Shown: positions 1 to 7,629 of the stretch, piece by piece
Position numbering within the stretch: position 1 is the first letter of the stretch
How the letters are laid out: every line of letters begins with the position of its first letter
Assembly (NCBI GenBank): GCA_023227945.1
Contig: JALOCC010000040.1
Coordinates: 1-17,737 of the forward strand
Length of the DNA stretch: 17,737 bases
Reading direction: 5' to 3'
Origin: Candidatus Omnitrophota bacterium
GTDB taxonomy: Bacteria; Omnitrophota; Gorgyraeia; Duberdicusellales; 4484-171
The notes under the pieces: generated by a model
What the model saw: the letters and a program-made list of their open reading frames with translations, nothing else
The model's database searches: none
Told to the model about the DNA's origin: nothing
Position numbers and translations under genes: made by a program

Positions 1-2
1 CT

Positions 3-431
3 ATTGATAGCCTTGCCAGAGAAATGGTTAACAATCCAACTACACTTATGGCTACGGTTAGAAAAAAGATTGAGGCGAATGAAGACGTAAATAATCCGAA
101 CGTAGTAAAGTTAATCTGCGATAAAAACGGCTTTGCAATTTATTTTTCGCGTTATCCGATACCATATTATAGAGATGGCGCAATTGAGAAAAAGCACTAT
201 AAGCATTTAGGCATTTATGCTTACACTAAGGATTTTCTTTATACTTTTAAAAATTTGCCTTCTTCATTTCTGGAAAACGCCGAGCGTCTTGAACAGTTGC
301 GGGCAATTGAAGCTGGTTATAAGATAAAAGTAATTGAAACAAAATTTGAATCTATCGGAGTAGATACAGAGGAAGACTTGCAAAAAATAGAAACCGTTTT
401 AAACGAAAGGAAGGCCAAGGATGCCAAATAA
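3..431 (+). CDS. kdsB: 3-deoxy-manno-octulosonate cytidylyltransferase (CMP-Kdo synthetase), 3' part
   Basis: This is the C-terminal part of KdsB, which activates Kdo with CTP to CMP-Kdo in the cytoplasm, the donor for LPS inner-core assembly. The frame is open to the left edge, so the true start lies upstream; the ATG at 24 is internal. Visible family features are the [11 protein letters not shown] stretch followed by [14 protein letters not shown], the [12 protein letters not shown] segment, the [15 protein letters not shown] segment and the terminal GVDTEEDL motif, all in the order found in E. coli KdsB. About 143 codons remain, a little over half of the usual ~250. The stop overlaps the next gene by 11 bp, suggesting coupled translation. 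The downstream kdsA, kdsD and kdsC support the assignment. Confidence 0.95.
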   Translation: MDSLAREMVNNPTTLMATVRKKIEANEDVNNPNVVKLICDKNGFAIYFSRYPIPYYRDGAIEKKHYKHLGIYAYTKDFLYTFKNLPSSFLENAERLEQLRAIEAGYKIKVIETKFESIGVDTEEDLQKIETVLNERKAKDAK

Positions 432-1974
432 GGTAAATTTACCGGAGAAAACTATAATAGCGGAGCGATTAGGTTTTGATAATGAAAAATATTTGAAAGA
501 GCAAACTGCATCTATTCTTGAACGGGTAAAAAGGTTTAATAATAAGCTTTATCTTGAATTCGGAGGAAAGCTTTTATTTGATTACCACGCAGCAAGGGTC
601 CTTCCTGGCTACGATCCAAATGTTAAGATACGCCTGCTGCAACAATTAAAAGATAAAGCTGAAATTATACTTTGCATTTATGCCGGCGATATTGAGAGAA
701 GAAAAATAAGGGCTGATTTCGGAATTACCTACGATGTAGATGCCCTTAAGCTTATAGATAACTTAAGAAGCCGCGACATAGATGTTTTGGCGGTAGTAAT
801 AACCCGTTTCGAAGGCCAGCCGGCAGCAAAAATATTTAAAAACAAACTTGAGCGTAGGAATATAAAAGTATACACGCACAGATTCACTAAAGGTTACCCT
901 ACAGATATCGATTTAATTGTAAGCGAAAAAGGTTATGGCGCGAATGAATACATTGAAACAAAAAAGCCGCTCATCGTAGTTACCGGCCCTGGCCCTGGTA
1001 GCGGGAAACTGGCAACCTGCCTTTCTCAGTTGTACCATGACCATCAAAAAGGCCTAAAATCAGGCTACGCTAAGTTTGAAACTTTTCCTATTTGGAACAT
1101 ACCGCTTAAACATCCGGTTAACGTCGCTTATGAGGCGGCGACGGCAGATATAAAAGATTTTAACCTGATTGACCCTTTCCATCTGGAAAGATATAAAGAA
1201 ACAAGCGTAAACTACAATAGGGACGTTGAGATATTCCCGGTAGTTAAAAGAATTCTTACCAAAATAACCGGCAAAGAATCAATTTATCAATCCCCAACAG
1301 ATATGGGAGTTAATAAGGCTGGTTTTGGTATTATTAACGATACAGTCGTGCAAGAGGCAGCCAAACAAGAAATCGTAAGAAGGTATTTCCGGTATACCTG
1401 CGAATATATCATGGGCCTTGCGGATAAAGAGGCTGTGCAGAGGATAGAACTCCTCATGGAGGAATTTGCTCTTACTCCGGAGAATAGAAAGGTAGTTGAG
1501 CCGGCACGCAAGGCTGCCTTGGAGGCCCAGCAAAAGAATAAAGGCAACGAAAATATATTCTGCGGAGCGGCCATTGAGCTCTCAACCGGCAAAATAATTA
1601 CCGGAAAAAATTCCGGGCTCATGCATTCTGCTTCAAGTGTTGTCTTAAACGCCATTAAAGATTTAGCCGAGATACCGGATAAAATACATTTATTAGCTCC
1701 GAACATACTTGAATCCATACAAAACATGAAGAAGAACACTCTCAATGAAAAAACAGTTAATTTAGACCTTGAAGAAACTTTAATTGCCTTGTCCATAAGC
1801 GTTGCCGCGAATCCTGCGGCGCAAATTGCGATGGAAAAACTTACGGAATTACAAAATTGCGAGATACACCTTACGCACATTCCAACTCCGGGCGATGAGG
1901 CAGGCCTGCGACGGCTGGGGTTAAATATAACTGCTGATCCGAATTTTTCCAGCAAAAATCTTTTTGTGGTGTAA
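421..1974 (+). CDS. DUF1846 / UPF0371 family protein
   Basis: A 517-residue protein of the DUF1846 (UPF0371) family, function unproven to my knowledge. It is recognised by near-diagnostic segments: [21 protein letters not shown] (about residues 43-63), the GITYDVD and [15 protein letters not shown] region, and GPGPGSGK at 189-196 followed by [11 protein letters not shown]. Downstream come the [16 protein letters not shown] stretch, EAATADIKD and [12 protein letters not shown]. The GPGPGSGK loop resembles a P-loop, so nucleotide binding is plausible, but that is inference. Length is close to the family norm of roughly 500. The start ATG has an AGGAAGG ribosome site at 408-414 and overlaps kdsB by 11 bp; the stop is 2 bases from kdsA. 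This placement suggests co-expression with, and perhaps a role linked to, Kdo or sugar-phosphate metabolism. Confidence 0.9.
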   Translation: MPNKVNLPEKTIIAERLGFDNEKYLKEQTASILERVKRFNNKLYLEFGGKLLFDYHAARVLPGYDPNVKIRLLQQLKDKAEIILCIYAGDIERRKIRADFGITYDVDALKLIDNLRSRDIDVLAVVITRFEGQPAAKIFKNKLERRNIKVYTHRFTKGYPTDIDLIVSEKGYGANEYIETKKPLIVVTGPGPGSGKLATCLSQLYHDHQKGLKSGYAKFETFPIWNIPLKHPVNVAYEAATADIKDFNLIDPFHLERYKETSVNYNRDVEIFPVVKRILTKITGKESIYQSPTDMGVNKAGFGIINDTVVQEAAKQEIVRRYFRYTCEYIMGLADKEAVQRIELLMEEFALTPENRKVVEPARKAALEAQQKNKGNENIFCGAAIELSTGKIITGKNSGLMHSASSVVLNAIKDLAEIPDKIHLLAPNILESIQNMKKNTLNEKTVNLDLEETLIALSISVAANPAAQIAMEKLTELQNCEIHLTHIPTPGDEAGLRRLGLNITADPNFSSKNLFVV

Positions 1975-1976
1975 AG

Positions 1977-2774
1977 ATGATTGAATACAAAAACAAATTT
2001 ATTTTTATCGCCGGGCCTTGTGTGGTTGAAGACAGACGCAAAACCTACGATATTGCTGCCTACCTCAAAGATTTGACGGCTGACTACCCGTTAACATTCA
2101 TCTTTAAAGCGAGCTTTGATAAGGCTAACCGGACTTCCTTAAAATCATTTAGAGGCCCAGGTTTGAGTTTAGGAATAAAAATACTTGAAGATATTAAAAA
2201 ACGGCTGGATATCCCTATACTAAGCGATATCCATTGCCGGCACCAGATAAAATACGTAAAAGACATTTTGGACGTGATACAAATACCTGCATATCTCTGC
2301 CGGCAGACAGATTTGATAATTGAAGCTGCAAAAACAAAGAAAATAATAAACATCAAAAAAGGGCAATTTCTTTCGCCGCATGATGTTAAATATATAGTTG
2401 AAAAGGTGGAATCCTGTAAAAATAAAAATATATTTATTACCGAAAGAGGGGCTTGTTTTGGTTACAATAATCTTGTAGTTGATTTCCGTTCCTTTCCAAT
2501 AATGAAAAAATTGGGCTATCCTGTAATTTTTGACGTAACTCATTCTTTACAAAAACCTTCTGCGGCAGGTGGAATTTCCGGCGGAGACAGCGAGTTTGTA
2601 GATTCGCTCAGCCTGGCAGCAGCAGCATGCCGCGTGGATGGCCTGTTTATGGAGGTTCATCCGGACCCTAAAAAAGCATTGTCCGATAAACATACTTCAT
2701 ACGATATTCATAAACTGAATAATCTTATCTCCAAACTAGTTAAGGTAAGGAGGGTAATTAATGGACAGGTTTAA
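1977..2774 (+). CDS. kdsA: 2-dehydro-3-deoxyphosphooctonate aldolase (Kdo-8-P synthase), metal-dependent class
   Basis: KdsA condenses phosphoenolpyruvate with arabinose-5-phosphate to Kdo-8-phosphate in the cytoplasm. The 265-residue product has the family motifs IAGPCVVE near the N-terminus, KASFDKANRTS (44-54), FRGPG (58-62), LSDIH (82-86), ITERG (154-158), DVTHSLQKPS (186-195) and MEVHPDP (225-231). Cys15 sits where metal-independent E. coli KdsA has Asn. Cys15, His189, Glu226 and Asp237 match the order and spacing of the metal ligands of Aquifex KdsA, so this is the metal-dependent class. The gene starts 2 bases after DUF1846, with only a weak ribosome site, which fits translational coupling. 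Its end overlaps kdsD by 14 bp. Confidence 0.96.
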   Translation: MIEYKNKFIFIAGPCVVEDRRKTYDIAAYLKDLTADYPLTFIFKASFDKANRTSLKSFRGPGLSLGIKILEDIKKRLDIPILSDIHCRHQIKYVKDILDVIQIPAYLCRQTDLIIEAAKTKKIINIKKGQFLSPHDVKYIVEKVESCKNKNIFITERGACFGYNNLVVDFRSFPIMKKLGYPVIFDVTHSLQKPSAAGGISGGDSEFVDSLSLAAAACRVDGLFMEVHPDPKKALSDKHTSYDIHKLNNLISKLVKVRRVINGQV

Positions 2775-3741
2775 ACCTAAGGAAATAATCAGCTGGGCAA
2801 GAGAGGTGCTTTCCATAGAAGCAGAAGGTATTGCCAGCCTTGAGAGTAGTTTAGATGATAATTTTCTTAATGTCATACAGATACTTTCTACCTGCCGCGG
2901 TAAAATAGTTGTAACCGGTATGGGTAAGGCCGGAATAATCGGGCAAAAATTTTCGGCAACCCTTTCATCAACCGGAACATCAAGCTTCTGGCTGCATGCC
3001 GCGGAAGCAGTGCATGGAGACTTAGGAAGAATTGAAGAAAAAGACGTAGTCGTTGTTTTATCTTACAGCGGCGAAACCGAAGAAATCAAAAATCTCATTC
3101 CTTTTATCCGCCAAATTGGCGCAAGGATAATCGCAATTACAGGAAACTTACGTTCGAGCCTGAATCGCTACGTTGATGGCGCTATAAATGTAAGAATCGA
3201 CAAAGAAGCCTGTCCGCTTGGGCTTGCGCCTACAACTTCAACTACGGCGATGCTTGCGGCGTGCGATGCTATATCGGTTGTGCTTCAAAAAATAAAAGGT
3301 TTTAAAGAAAAAGATTTTGCATTTTTTCATCCCAGAGGTTCTTTGGGGAGAAAACTTCTTCTTACGGTAAAAGACATTATGCGCAAAAAAAGGTTTAATC
3401 CCATAGTCAGGGAAGATACATTAGTCAAAGATGTACTTGTTAAAATAACCTCTGCCCACGCGGGAGCAGCTTCGGTTGTTGATTCTTCCGGCAGGCTGAT
3501 TGGTATCTTTACCGACGGCGACCTTCGCCGGAACCTTGAGCGTTATTCAAATCTGTTGCGAAAAAAAGTAAAAGATGTAATGACGAAAGGGCCTATAGTT
3601 GTTGAAGATGGCGATTTAGCTTCCCGTGCGCTAAAAATTCTTGAAACAAAAAAGATTGATGAAGTGCCGGTTGTAGATAAAAATTATCGCCCGGTTGGCA
3701 TGTTGGACGTCCAGGATTTAATTGCCGCAGGAATACTATAA
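2761..3741 (+). CDS. kdsD: arabinose-5-phosphate isomerase (KdsD/KpsF family)
   Basis: This enzyme interconverts ribulose-5-phosphate and arabinose-5-phosphate, the first committed step to Kdo. The 326 residues match the full-length family: an N-terminal SIS sugar-isomerase domain (about 40-178) with GMGKAG at 53-58, SSTGTSSFWLHAAEAVHGD (69-87) and SYSGETEE (101-108). The conserved HPRGSLGRKLL (190-200) carries the family His190. Two C-terminal CBS domains follow (about 207-265 and 270-326), the first ending in IGIFTDGDLRR. Start: an AAGGAGG ribosome site at 2746-2752 precedes the ATG, inside the end of kdsA. Its position after kdsA argues for the Kdo pathway rather than GutQ-type use. A heptad repeat element begins immediately after the stop. 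Confidence 0.95.
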   Translation: MDRFKPKEIISWAREVLSIEAEGIASLESSLDDNFLNVIQILSTCRGKIVVTGMGKAGIIGQKFSATLSSTGTSSFWLHAAEAVHGDLGRIEEKDVVVVLSYSGETEEIKNLIPFIRQIGARIIAITGNLRSSLNRYVDGAINVRIDKEACPLGLAPTTSTTAMLAACDAISVVLQKIKGFKEKDFAFFHPRGSLGRKLLLTVKDIMRKKRFNPIVREDTLVKDVLVKITSAHAGAASVVDSSGRLIGIFTDGDLRRNLERYSNLLRKKVKDVMTKGPIVVEDGDLASRALKILETKKIDEVPVVDKNYRPVGMLDVQDLIAAGIL

Positions 3742-3830
3742 ACAGATAACAGAATACAGAGAACAGAAAAAATTATGTTTTATTTATCTTTTCTGATTTC
3801 GGGTCAGTATCTTCTGTAATCTGTACTCTA
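3742..3830. repeat. 7-bp-phased ACAGANN repeat with inverted TCTG arm
   Basis: The spacer starts with four contiguous heptads, ACAGATA, ACAGAAT, ACAGAGA and ACAGAAA (3742-3769). From 3789 there is a second arm, also in exact 7-bp register: TTTTCTG, ATTTCGG, GTCAGTA, TCTTCTG, TAATCTG, TACTCTA (to 3830). The second arm is a degenerate inverted form of the first, so the transcript could fold into an imperfect hairpin. The same design occurs at 13390-13451. The element directly abuts the kdsD stop and ends 6 bases before the kdsC start. No T-run follows, so it is not a standard terminator. Confidence 0.75.
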
Positions 3831-3836
3831 ATAACT

Positions 3837-4376
3837 ATGAAAAAGAATCAACTCGCGAAATTATTCAAAAAAGTCAAACTATTGATACTTGATGTCGACG
3901 GCGTATTAACCAAGGGAGAAATTATTTACGATGACAGGGGAAGGGAACTCAAAATCTTCAACGTTAAGGATGGGCTTGGAATTTTCCTCTTATGGAAAGC
4001 AGGAATTAAAACTATTTTCCTAACTGCCAAGAATTCTCCCGTCGTACACCGGCGTGCGCGCGATATGCATGTTGAAGAAGTTATAGGAGGAATTTTGCCT
4101 AAGGAAAGTGCGTTGCTAAAAATTTCTTCAAAATACAAAGTAAAACCAGAAAATATCTGCTTTATGGGTGATGACCTCGTAGATATCGGGCTTATGGAGC
4201 ATGTAGGGGTTGCGGTTGCGGTTTGCGATGCAGAAGATGTGGTAAAAAATAAAGCTGTTTACATAACTTGTAAAAACGGCGGAGAAGGCGCGGTAAGAGA
4301 AGTAATTGATCTTATATTTAAATCCCAAAAGCTGGAAGATAAAATCTATAAATTCATAAAAAATCCTGAAAAATAG
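3837..4376 (+). CDS. kdsC: 3-deoxy-D-manno-octulosonate 8-phosphate phosphatase (KdsC), HAD family
   Basis: KdsC removes phosphate from Kdo-8-phosphate to give Kdo, completing the step between kdsA and kdsB. The 179-residue product is a minimal C0-type HAD phosphatase. Motif I is ILDVDGVLT with nucleophile Asp19 and Asp21; motif II is FLTAKNS with Thr63; motif III is Lys89 in LPKES; motif IV is MGDDLVD with Asp112 and Asp113. KdsC proteins usually have TGR at motif II where this one has TAK, a small variation. Start: the ATG at 3837 gives a normal N-terminus, but no Shine-Dalgarno sequence is visible upstream. The repeat element lies directly before it and may have replaced the leader. Neighbouring kds genes make the function secure. 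Confidence 0.94.
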   Translation: MKKNQLAKLFKKVKLLILDVDGVLTKGEIIYDDRGRELKIFNVKDGLGIFLLWKAGIKTIFLTAKNSPVVHRRARDMHVEEVIGGILPKESALLKISSKYKVKPENICFMGDDLVDIGLMEHVGVAVAVCDAEDVVKNKAVYITCKNGGEGAVREVIDLIFKSQKLEDKIYKFIKNPEK

Positions 4377-4386
4377 GGTTTAATAG

Positions 4387-4414
4387 TTGACTTTGAATTG
4401 TAATCTGGTATAGT
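4387..4414 (+). promoter_or_regulatory. sigma-70-type promoter for the lpt genes
   Basis: TTGACT (4387-4392) and TATAGT (4409-4414) are separated by 16 bp, and a TG one base before the -10 makes an extended -10. Transcription would begin near 4421, about 30 bases before the next start codon. Each hexamer differs from consensus at one position. It lies just after the kdsC stop, so the lpt genes can probably be transcribed separately from the Kdo genes. Confidence 0.7.
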
Positions 4415-4449
4415 AAATGGTCTTCATGTTTTCTATGAGGAAATAAACA

Positions 4450-5106
4450 ATGCTAACGAAAATAATCTACATATTATTGGTTTGTTTATGTTTGTCTTTT
4501 TCTCTTTTTGCAGAAACTACCACACCCGCAAGCATAGAAGCCGGTTCAGAGCAAAAAATAAAGGATTTCTATCTTTCTAATGTCAAAGAAGATGGTTCAA
4601 AGGATTGGGAAGTGAAAGGAACAGAAGCGGTATTGCATAATAATTACGTTGACATCAATAACATGGAAGCAAAATATTATTCAGATAAAGATACAATTTT
4701 CGTAAAATCCGAAAAGGCAAAAGTAAACAAAGAAAATATGAATGCCGACTTACAGGATAACGTCGAGCTTAAAATACCCAATAAAGATGGTACCTTTGTT
4801 ACTGTAACCTGCACGGGGCCACTTGAAATGAGATATAACGACGGTATAGCTATTTTTAACAACAATGTTGTTGTCGATAATGCACAAGGGAAGCTTTTTT
4901 CCGACAAAGCCACGGTTTATTTTGATACAAAAGACAAAACCAAAATGAAAATAGTAGCTGAAGGGCATGTCAAAATAGTAAAGGATAATAATGTCGCTTT
5001 CGCGGATAAAGCTACATATATGGGCGAGAGTAAAAATGTTGTCCTGGAGGGTAGCCCCCGTTTGATTTATTTTTCCAAAAAAGATGAAACTACTGGAGAT
5101 AAATAA
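4450..5106 (+). CDS. exported LptC/LptA-like (OstA-domain) LPS transport protein
   Basis: A 218-residue exported protein likely to form part of the periplasmic bridge carrying LPS to the outer membrane. Residues 1-21 are a signal peptide (Lys4, hydrophobic run, likely cleavage after LFA); no lipobox is seen. Residues about 36-110 resemble LptC: the phrase DGSKDWEVKGTEAVLHNN followed by short beta-strand repeats. Residues about 110-208 look like an LptA/OstA domain, with FNNNVVVDNAQGKLFSDKATVYFD and AEGHVKIV. It could therefore be one protein combining LptC and LptA features; which name is right cannot be decided from sequence reading. A GAGGAA ribosome site (4437-4442) precedes the ATG. Its end overlaps lptB by 23 bp, strongly supporting the role. 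Confidence 0.85.
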   Translation: MLTKIIYILLVCLCLSFSLFAETTTPASIEAGSEQKIKDFYLSNVKEDGSKDWEVKGTEAVLHNNYVDINNMEAKYYSDKDTIFVKSEKAKVNKENMNADLQDNVELKIPNKDGTFVTVTCTGPLEMRYNDGIAIFNNNVVVDNAQGKLFSDKATVYFDTKDKTKMKIVAEGHVKIVKDNNVAFADKATYMGESKNVVLEGSPRLIYFSKKDETTGDK

Positions 5107-5806
5107 CCTTTCTAAATCATACGGAACAAAAACCGTTGTGCGAGGAGTTTCGCTTTCGGTAAAACGAGGCGAAATCGTAGGGTTGCTTGGCCCAAATGGT
5201 GCCGGCAAAACTACCAGTTTCTATATGGTTGTTGGAATAATTGCGCCGGATGAAGGAAATATTCTTTTTGACAACCAGGATATTACTAATCTACCTATAC
5301 ACATACGGGCGCGTTATGGTATGGGTTATCTATCACAGGAACCCTCAATTTTCAGGAAACTTACGGTTGAAGAAAACATAATGGCAATTCTGGAAATGCT
5401 GCCGCTTAATAAAATAGAGCGCATTAAAAGGCTTGAAGAATTGTTACGTGAATTAAACATTTCGCATCTGCGTAAAAATAAAGCTTACACTCTAAGCGGT
5501 GGTGAAATGCGGCGCTTGGAAATTACAAGAGCATTGGTAACTAATCCTTCATTTCTGCTTTTGGATGAGCCTTTCTCGGGAATAGACCCTATAGTTGTAG
5601 GTGAAGCAAAAGAAATAATCGTTGAGCTTAAACGAAAAGGCATAGGTATACTGCTCACAGACCACAATGTAAGAGAAACTCTTTCCATAACCGACAGGGC
5701 TTATCTTATAGCCGAAGGAAGAATACTTATTTCCGGCACATCCAATGATCTGATAAGCGATCCAAAATCAAGAGAAATTTATTTAGGCAAAGATTTTAGC
5801 ATGTAG
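5084..5806 (+). CDS. lptB: LPS export ABC transporter ATP-binding protein
   Basis: LptB is the cytoplasmic ATPase of the LptB2FG transporter that extracts LPS from the inner membrane and drives it along the Lpt bridge. The 240-residue protein has Walker A GPNGAGKT (36-43), the Q-loop Gln85 in YLSQEPSIFRKLTVEEN, signature LSGGE (137-141), Walker B FLLLDEP (157-163), and the switch His194 in LTDHNVRETL. The phrases SQEPSIFRKLTVEEN and FSGIDPIVVGEAKEII separate LptB from branched-chain amino acid ATPases. The ATG lies inside the preceding lpt gene (23 bp overlap), and no better start exists. The permeases lptF and lptG are not in this window. Confidence 0.96.
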   Translation: MKLLEINNLSKSYGTKTVVRGVSLSVKRGEIVGLLGPNGAGKTTSFYMVVGIIAPDEGNILFDNQDITNLPIHIRARYGMGYLSQEPSIFRKLTVEENIMAILEMLPLNKIERIKRLEELLRELNISHLRKNKAYTLSGGEMRRLEITRALVTNPSFLLLDEPFSGIDPIVVGEAKEIIVELKRKGIGILLTDHNVRETLSITDRAYLIAEGRILISGTSNDLISDPKSREIYLGKDFSM

Positions 5807-5819
5807 CAACGGGGGTATA

Positions 5820-6707
5820 ATGAAAGTAGAAGTCAAAAAAATCGATAAGATAAAAAGAATAATCAAAGCAGAATTAAGCGGGGAAGATTTTATAAACGAA
5901 AGAAAAGAAGCCTACAAAGAAATAGGAAAAAATATTAAAATGGCAGGTTTTCGGCCGGGCACTGCCCCTCTGGATCTCTTAGAAAAACACCATTTAAAGA
6001 CATTAAAGGAAGAATTCTTACGAAAGATGCTCCCGGTTTATTATGAAAAAGCGTTGAACGAGGTTAATTTGCATCCTGCAGGGCTTCCGCGTATTTATGA
6101 TGTTGAGCTTTCTGAAACAACTCTTGCGTTTTCGGCAGAATTCGATATAAAACCTGAAATTGAATTAAAAGACGGCGATTATCAAGGCATAAAGATAAAA
6201 GAAAAGAAAATCGAGGTAAAGGAAGAAGAAATAGAAAAAGTAATTACTAATCTTAAGGAAGGGATTAAAAAAACTTTGAAAAAAGATTTAGCTGATAATG
6301 AATTGTGCAGATGGGCCGGGTATGCAGATATGGCTGGTTTTAAGGATGCAGTCAGAGTTGAGATATCCGTAGAAAAACTTCGCGAGCGGCGAAAAAGAAT
6401 AGATAGCCAAATCAGCCAACATCTTCTAAAAAATATTAATGTTACTCTTCCGCAAAATGAGGTAGAGCATTATCACAAGGAACTGGTCAACCGGGAAATA
6501 CACAATTTGAGGCTTCGCAATGTCCCCGATAGTGATATAGAAAAGTATAAAAAAGAGATAGAAGAGAAATTAAAACCTCTTGCGCAGGATGAAATAAAGT
6601 TATACTACATCCTTGAGGCAATCGCCAAAAAGGAAGGCCTTACAATAGAAAATAATTTAGGAGAGGTTGTGCTTGGGTTTTTGCTAAGTATAGCAAAATA
6701 CGATTAA
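5820..6707 (+). CDS. tig: trigger factor-like chaperone lacking the PPIase domain
   Basis: A trigger-factor family protein, a chaperone that binds near the ribosome exit tunnel and shelters nascent chains. The N-terminal ribosome-binding domain (about 1-112) carries the signature GFRPGTAP at residues 43-50, exactly where E. coli has GFRKGKVP; Lys46 is Pro here. The next segment, FDIKPEIELKDGDYQGIKIK, is the usual domain junction. In full-length trigger factors an FKBP-type PPIase domain of about 100 residues follows; here only about 40 residues intervene before the helical C-terminal domain (from about 180, with LRERRKRIDSQI and the ALPQ-like TLPQNEVEHY). Length is 295 against about 430. There is no frameshift, so this is a natural short form. 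It starts 13 bases after lptB. Co-location with clpP matches the common tig-clpP order. Confidence 0.87.
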   Translation: MKVEVKKIDKIKRIIKAELSGEDFINERKEAYKEIGKNIKMAGFRPGTAPLDLLEKHHLKTLKEEFLRKMLPVYYEKALNEVNLHPAGLPRIYDVELSETTLAFSAEFDIKPEIELKDGDYQGIKIKEKKIEVKEEEIEKVITNLKEGIKKTLKKDLADNELCRWAGYADMAGFKDAVRVEISVEKLRERRKRIDSQISQHLLKNINVTLPQNEVEHYHKELVNREIHNLRLRNVPDSDIEKYKKEIEEKLKPLAQDEIKLYYILEAIAKKEGLTIENNLGEVVLGFLLSIAKYD

Positions 6708-6832
6708 CGCGAATATTCTCAAATTTAAACCTTTATGGTTTCATTAAAGTTTAAACGCGAATATACGCGAATGGAAAACAGGGCAAATAAGATTATTCGC
6801 GGCCATTCGCGTTAGATTAGCGTTTATTCGTG
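6708..6832. repeat. helically phased CGCGAAT dyad element before clpP
   Basis: Forward CGCGAAT motifs begin at 6708, 6756 and 6766. Inverted forms ATTCGCG, ATTCGCG, ATTAGCG and ATTCGTG begin at 6795, 6805, 6816 and 6826, that is at 10, 11 and 10 bp steps. Between the first two forward motifs is another dyad, TTTAAAC with CTTTA on the left and TAAAG with TTTAAA on the right (about 6724-6755). The element fills almost the whole spacer between tig and clpP and could form a long imperfect hairpin. I read it as a degenerate intergenic repeat, perhaps mobile in origin; a protein-binding array is an alternative. Confidence 0.75.
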
Positions 6833-6851
6833 TTCTAAAAAAGGAGTTACC

Positions 6852-7457
6852 ATGAAAAATCAGATGTATGTTCCGATGGTAATTGAACAATCAGGAAGAA
6901 TGGAAAGGGCATACGATATCTACTCGCGGCTTCTTAAAGATAGGATAGTTTTTGTAGGAACCCCCATTGATGATGCTATAGCAAATGTTATCATAGCACA
7001 AATGTTATTTTTACAGATGGAAGATGTAAGCAAAGACATAAATTTGTACATAAATACTCCCGGCGGAGTTATTACATCCGGCCTCGCTATCTATGACACA
7101 ATGCAATTTGTAAAATGTGAAGTAGCAACTTATTGTATCGGCCAGGCTTCTTCAATGGGTGCGCTTTTACTTTGTGCAGGTACAAAAGGAAAAAGATTTA
7201 CTCTTCCTAACTCACGGATTATGATTCACCAACCATGGGGTGGAGTCCAGGGCAGCGCCGAAGATATTTCCCGTCAGACCAAAGAAATTCTTCGCTTAAG
7301 GGAAAAGGTAAATGAAATTTTATCTGCTCATACGGGTAAAACTCTTGAGAAGGTAAGAGAGGATACTGATAGAGATTATTTTATGAGCGCAGCCGAAGCA
7401 AAAGAATACGGCATTGTTGATGAAGTAATTGTTTCAACAAAACAAGGGAATAAATAA
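6852..7457 (+). CDS. clpP: ATP-dependent Clp protease proteolytic subunit
   Basis: ClpP is the serine protease barrel that degrades unfolded or tagged proteins fed in by ClpX or ClpA-type unfoldases. The 201-residue product has the complete catalytic triad: Ser101 in [10 protein letters not shown], His126 in MIHQPWGG and Asp175 in [10 protein letters not shown]. The equal offset of four from E. coli mature numbering (97, 122, 171) supports this. [19 protein letters not shown] is the usual substrate-binding region. AAGGAG at 6841-6846 precedes the ATG. The gene stands behind the trigger factor gene, but clpX, which often follows, is not in the window. Confidence 0.97.
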   Translation: MKNQMYVPMVIEQSGRMERAYDIYSRLLKDRIVFVGTPIDDAIANVIIAQMLFLQMEDVSKDINLYINTPGGVITSGLAIYDTMQFVKCEVATYCIGQASSMGALLLCAGTKGKRFTLPNSRIMIHQPWGGVQGSAEDISRQTKEILRLREKVNEILSAHTGKTLEKVREDTDRDYFMSAAEAKEYGIVDEVIVSTKQGNK

Positions 7458-7470
7458 ACTAAGCCGCAAA

Positions 7471-7491
7471 TTTTAGGTAAAAAGCCTAAAA
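7471..7491 (+). other. AT-rich stem-loop after clpP
   Basis: TTTTAGG (7471-7477) and CCTAAAA (7485-7491) pair perfectly around a 7-base loop, 13 bases after the clpP stop. The stem is weak (two G-C pairs next to the loop) and an A-run, not a T-run, follows. A transcript end is possible but not supported as a standard terminator on this strand. Confidence 0.45.
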
Positions 7492-7528
7492 AATGGATAT
7501 GTCTGGAAAAATAAGGTGTTTATTGGAC

Positions 7529-7567
7529 GATACTTCGGACGCTCTTATGCATCGCGTCCTCAGTATC
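7529..7567. repeat. interrupted dyad GATACT-GACGC / GCGTC-AGTATC
   Basis: GATACT (7529-7534) and GACGC (7538-7542) are mirrored by GCGTC (7554-7558) and AGTATC (7562-7567), with a symmetric 3-by-3 internal mismatch and an 11-base loop. This is 11 paired positions in a short spacer. Confidence 0.6.
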
Positions 7568-7577
7568 AATTCACACT

Positions 7578-7629
7578 ATCATTTTTTCTGCGCCCTGCCA
7601 CCGAAGGTAGCGAGGCTTGAAAAAATGAT
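7578..7629. repeat. 11-bp perfect inverted repeat ATCATTTTTTC / GAAAAAATGAT
   Basis: The arms are 7578-7588 and 7619-7629; further partial pairing occurs outside them and in the enclosed 30 bases (ACC-GAA-GGT at 7600-7608). The right arm ends 10 bases before the ribosome site of the aminotransferase gene. T-run and A-run lie within the stem, so RNA from either strand could form a hairpin. The function is unknown; a decayed repeat or terminator-like structure is possible. Confidence 0.6.

Noticed and set aside
1287..1955. 222-codon open frame on the - strand
   Set aside because: It is antisense to the well-conserved DUF1846 gene, with no recognisable motif and no credible ribosome site.
6708..6851. 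Promoter for clpP within the repeat spacer
   Set aside because: I could not find a -35/-10 pair of convincing quality; AT-rich blocks around 6721-6755 form a dyad that could mimic one.
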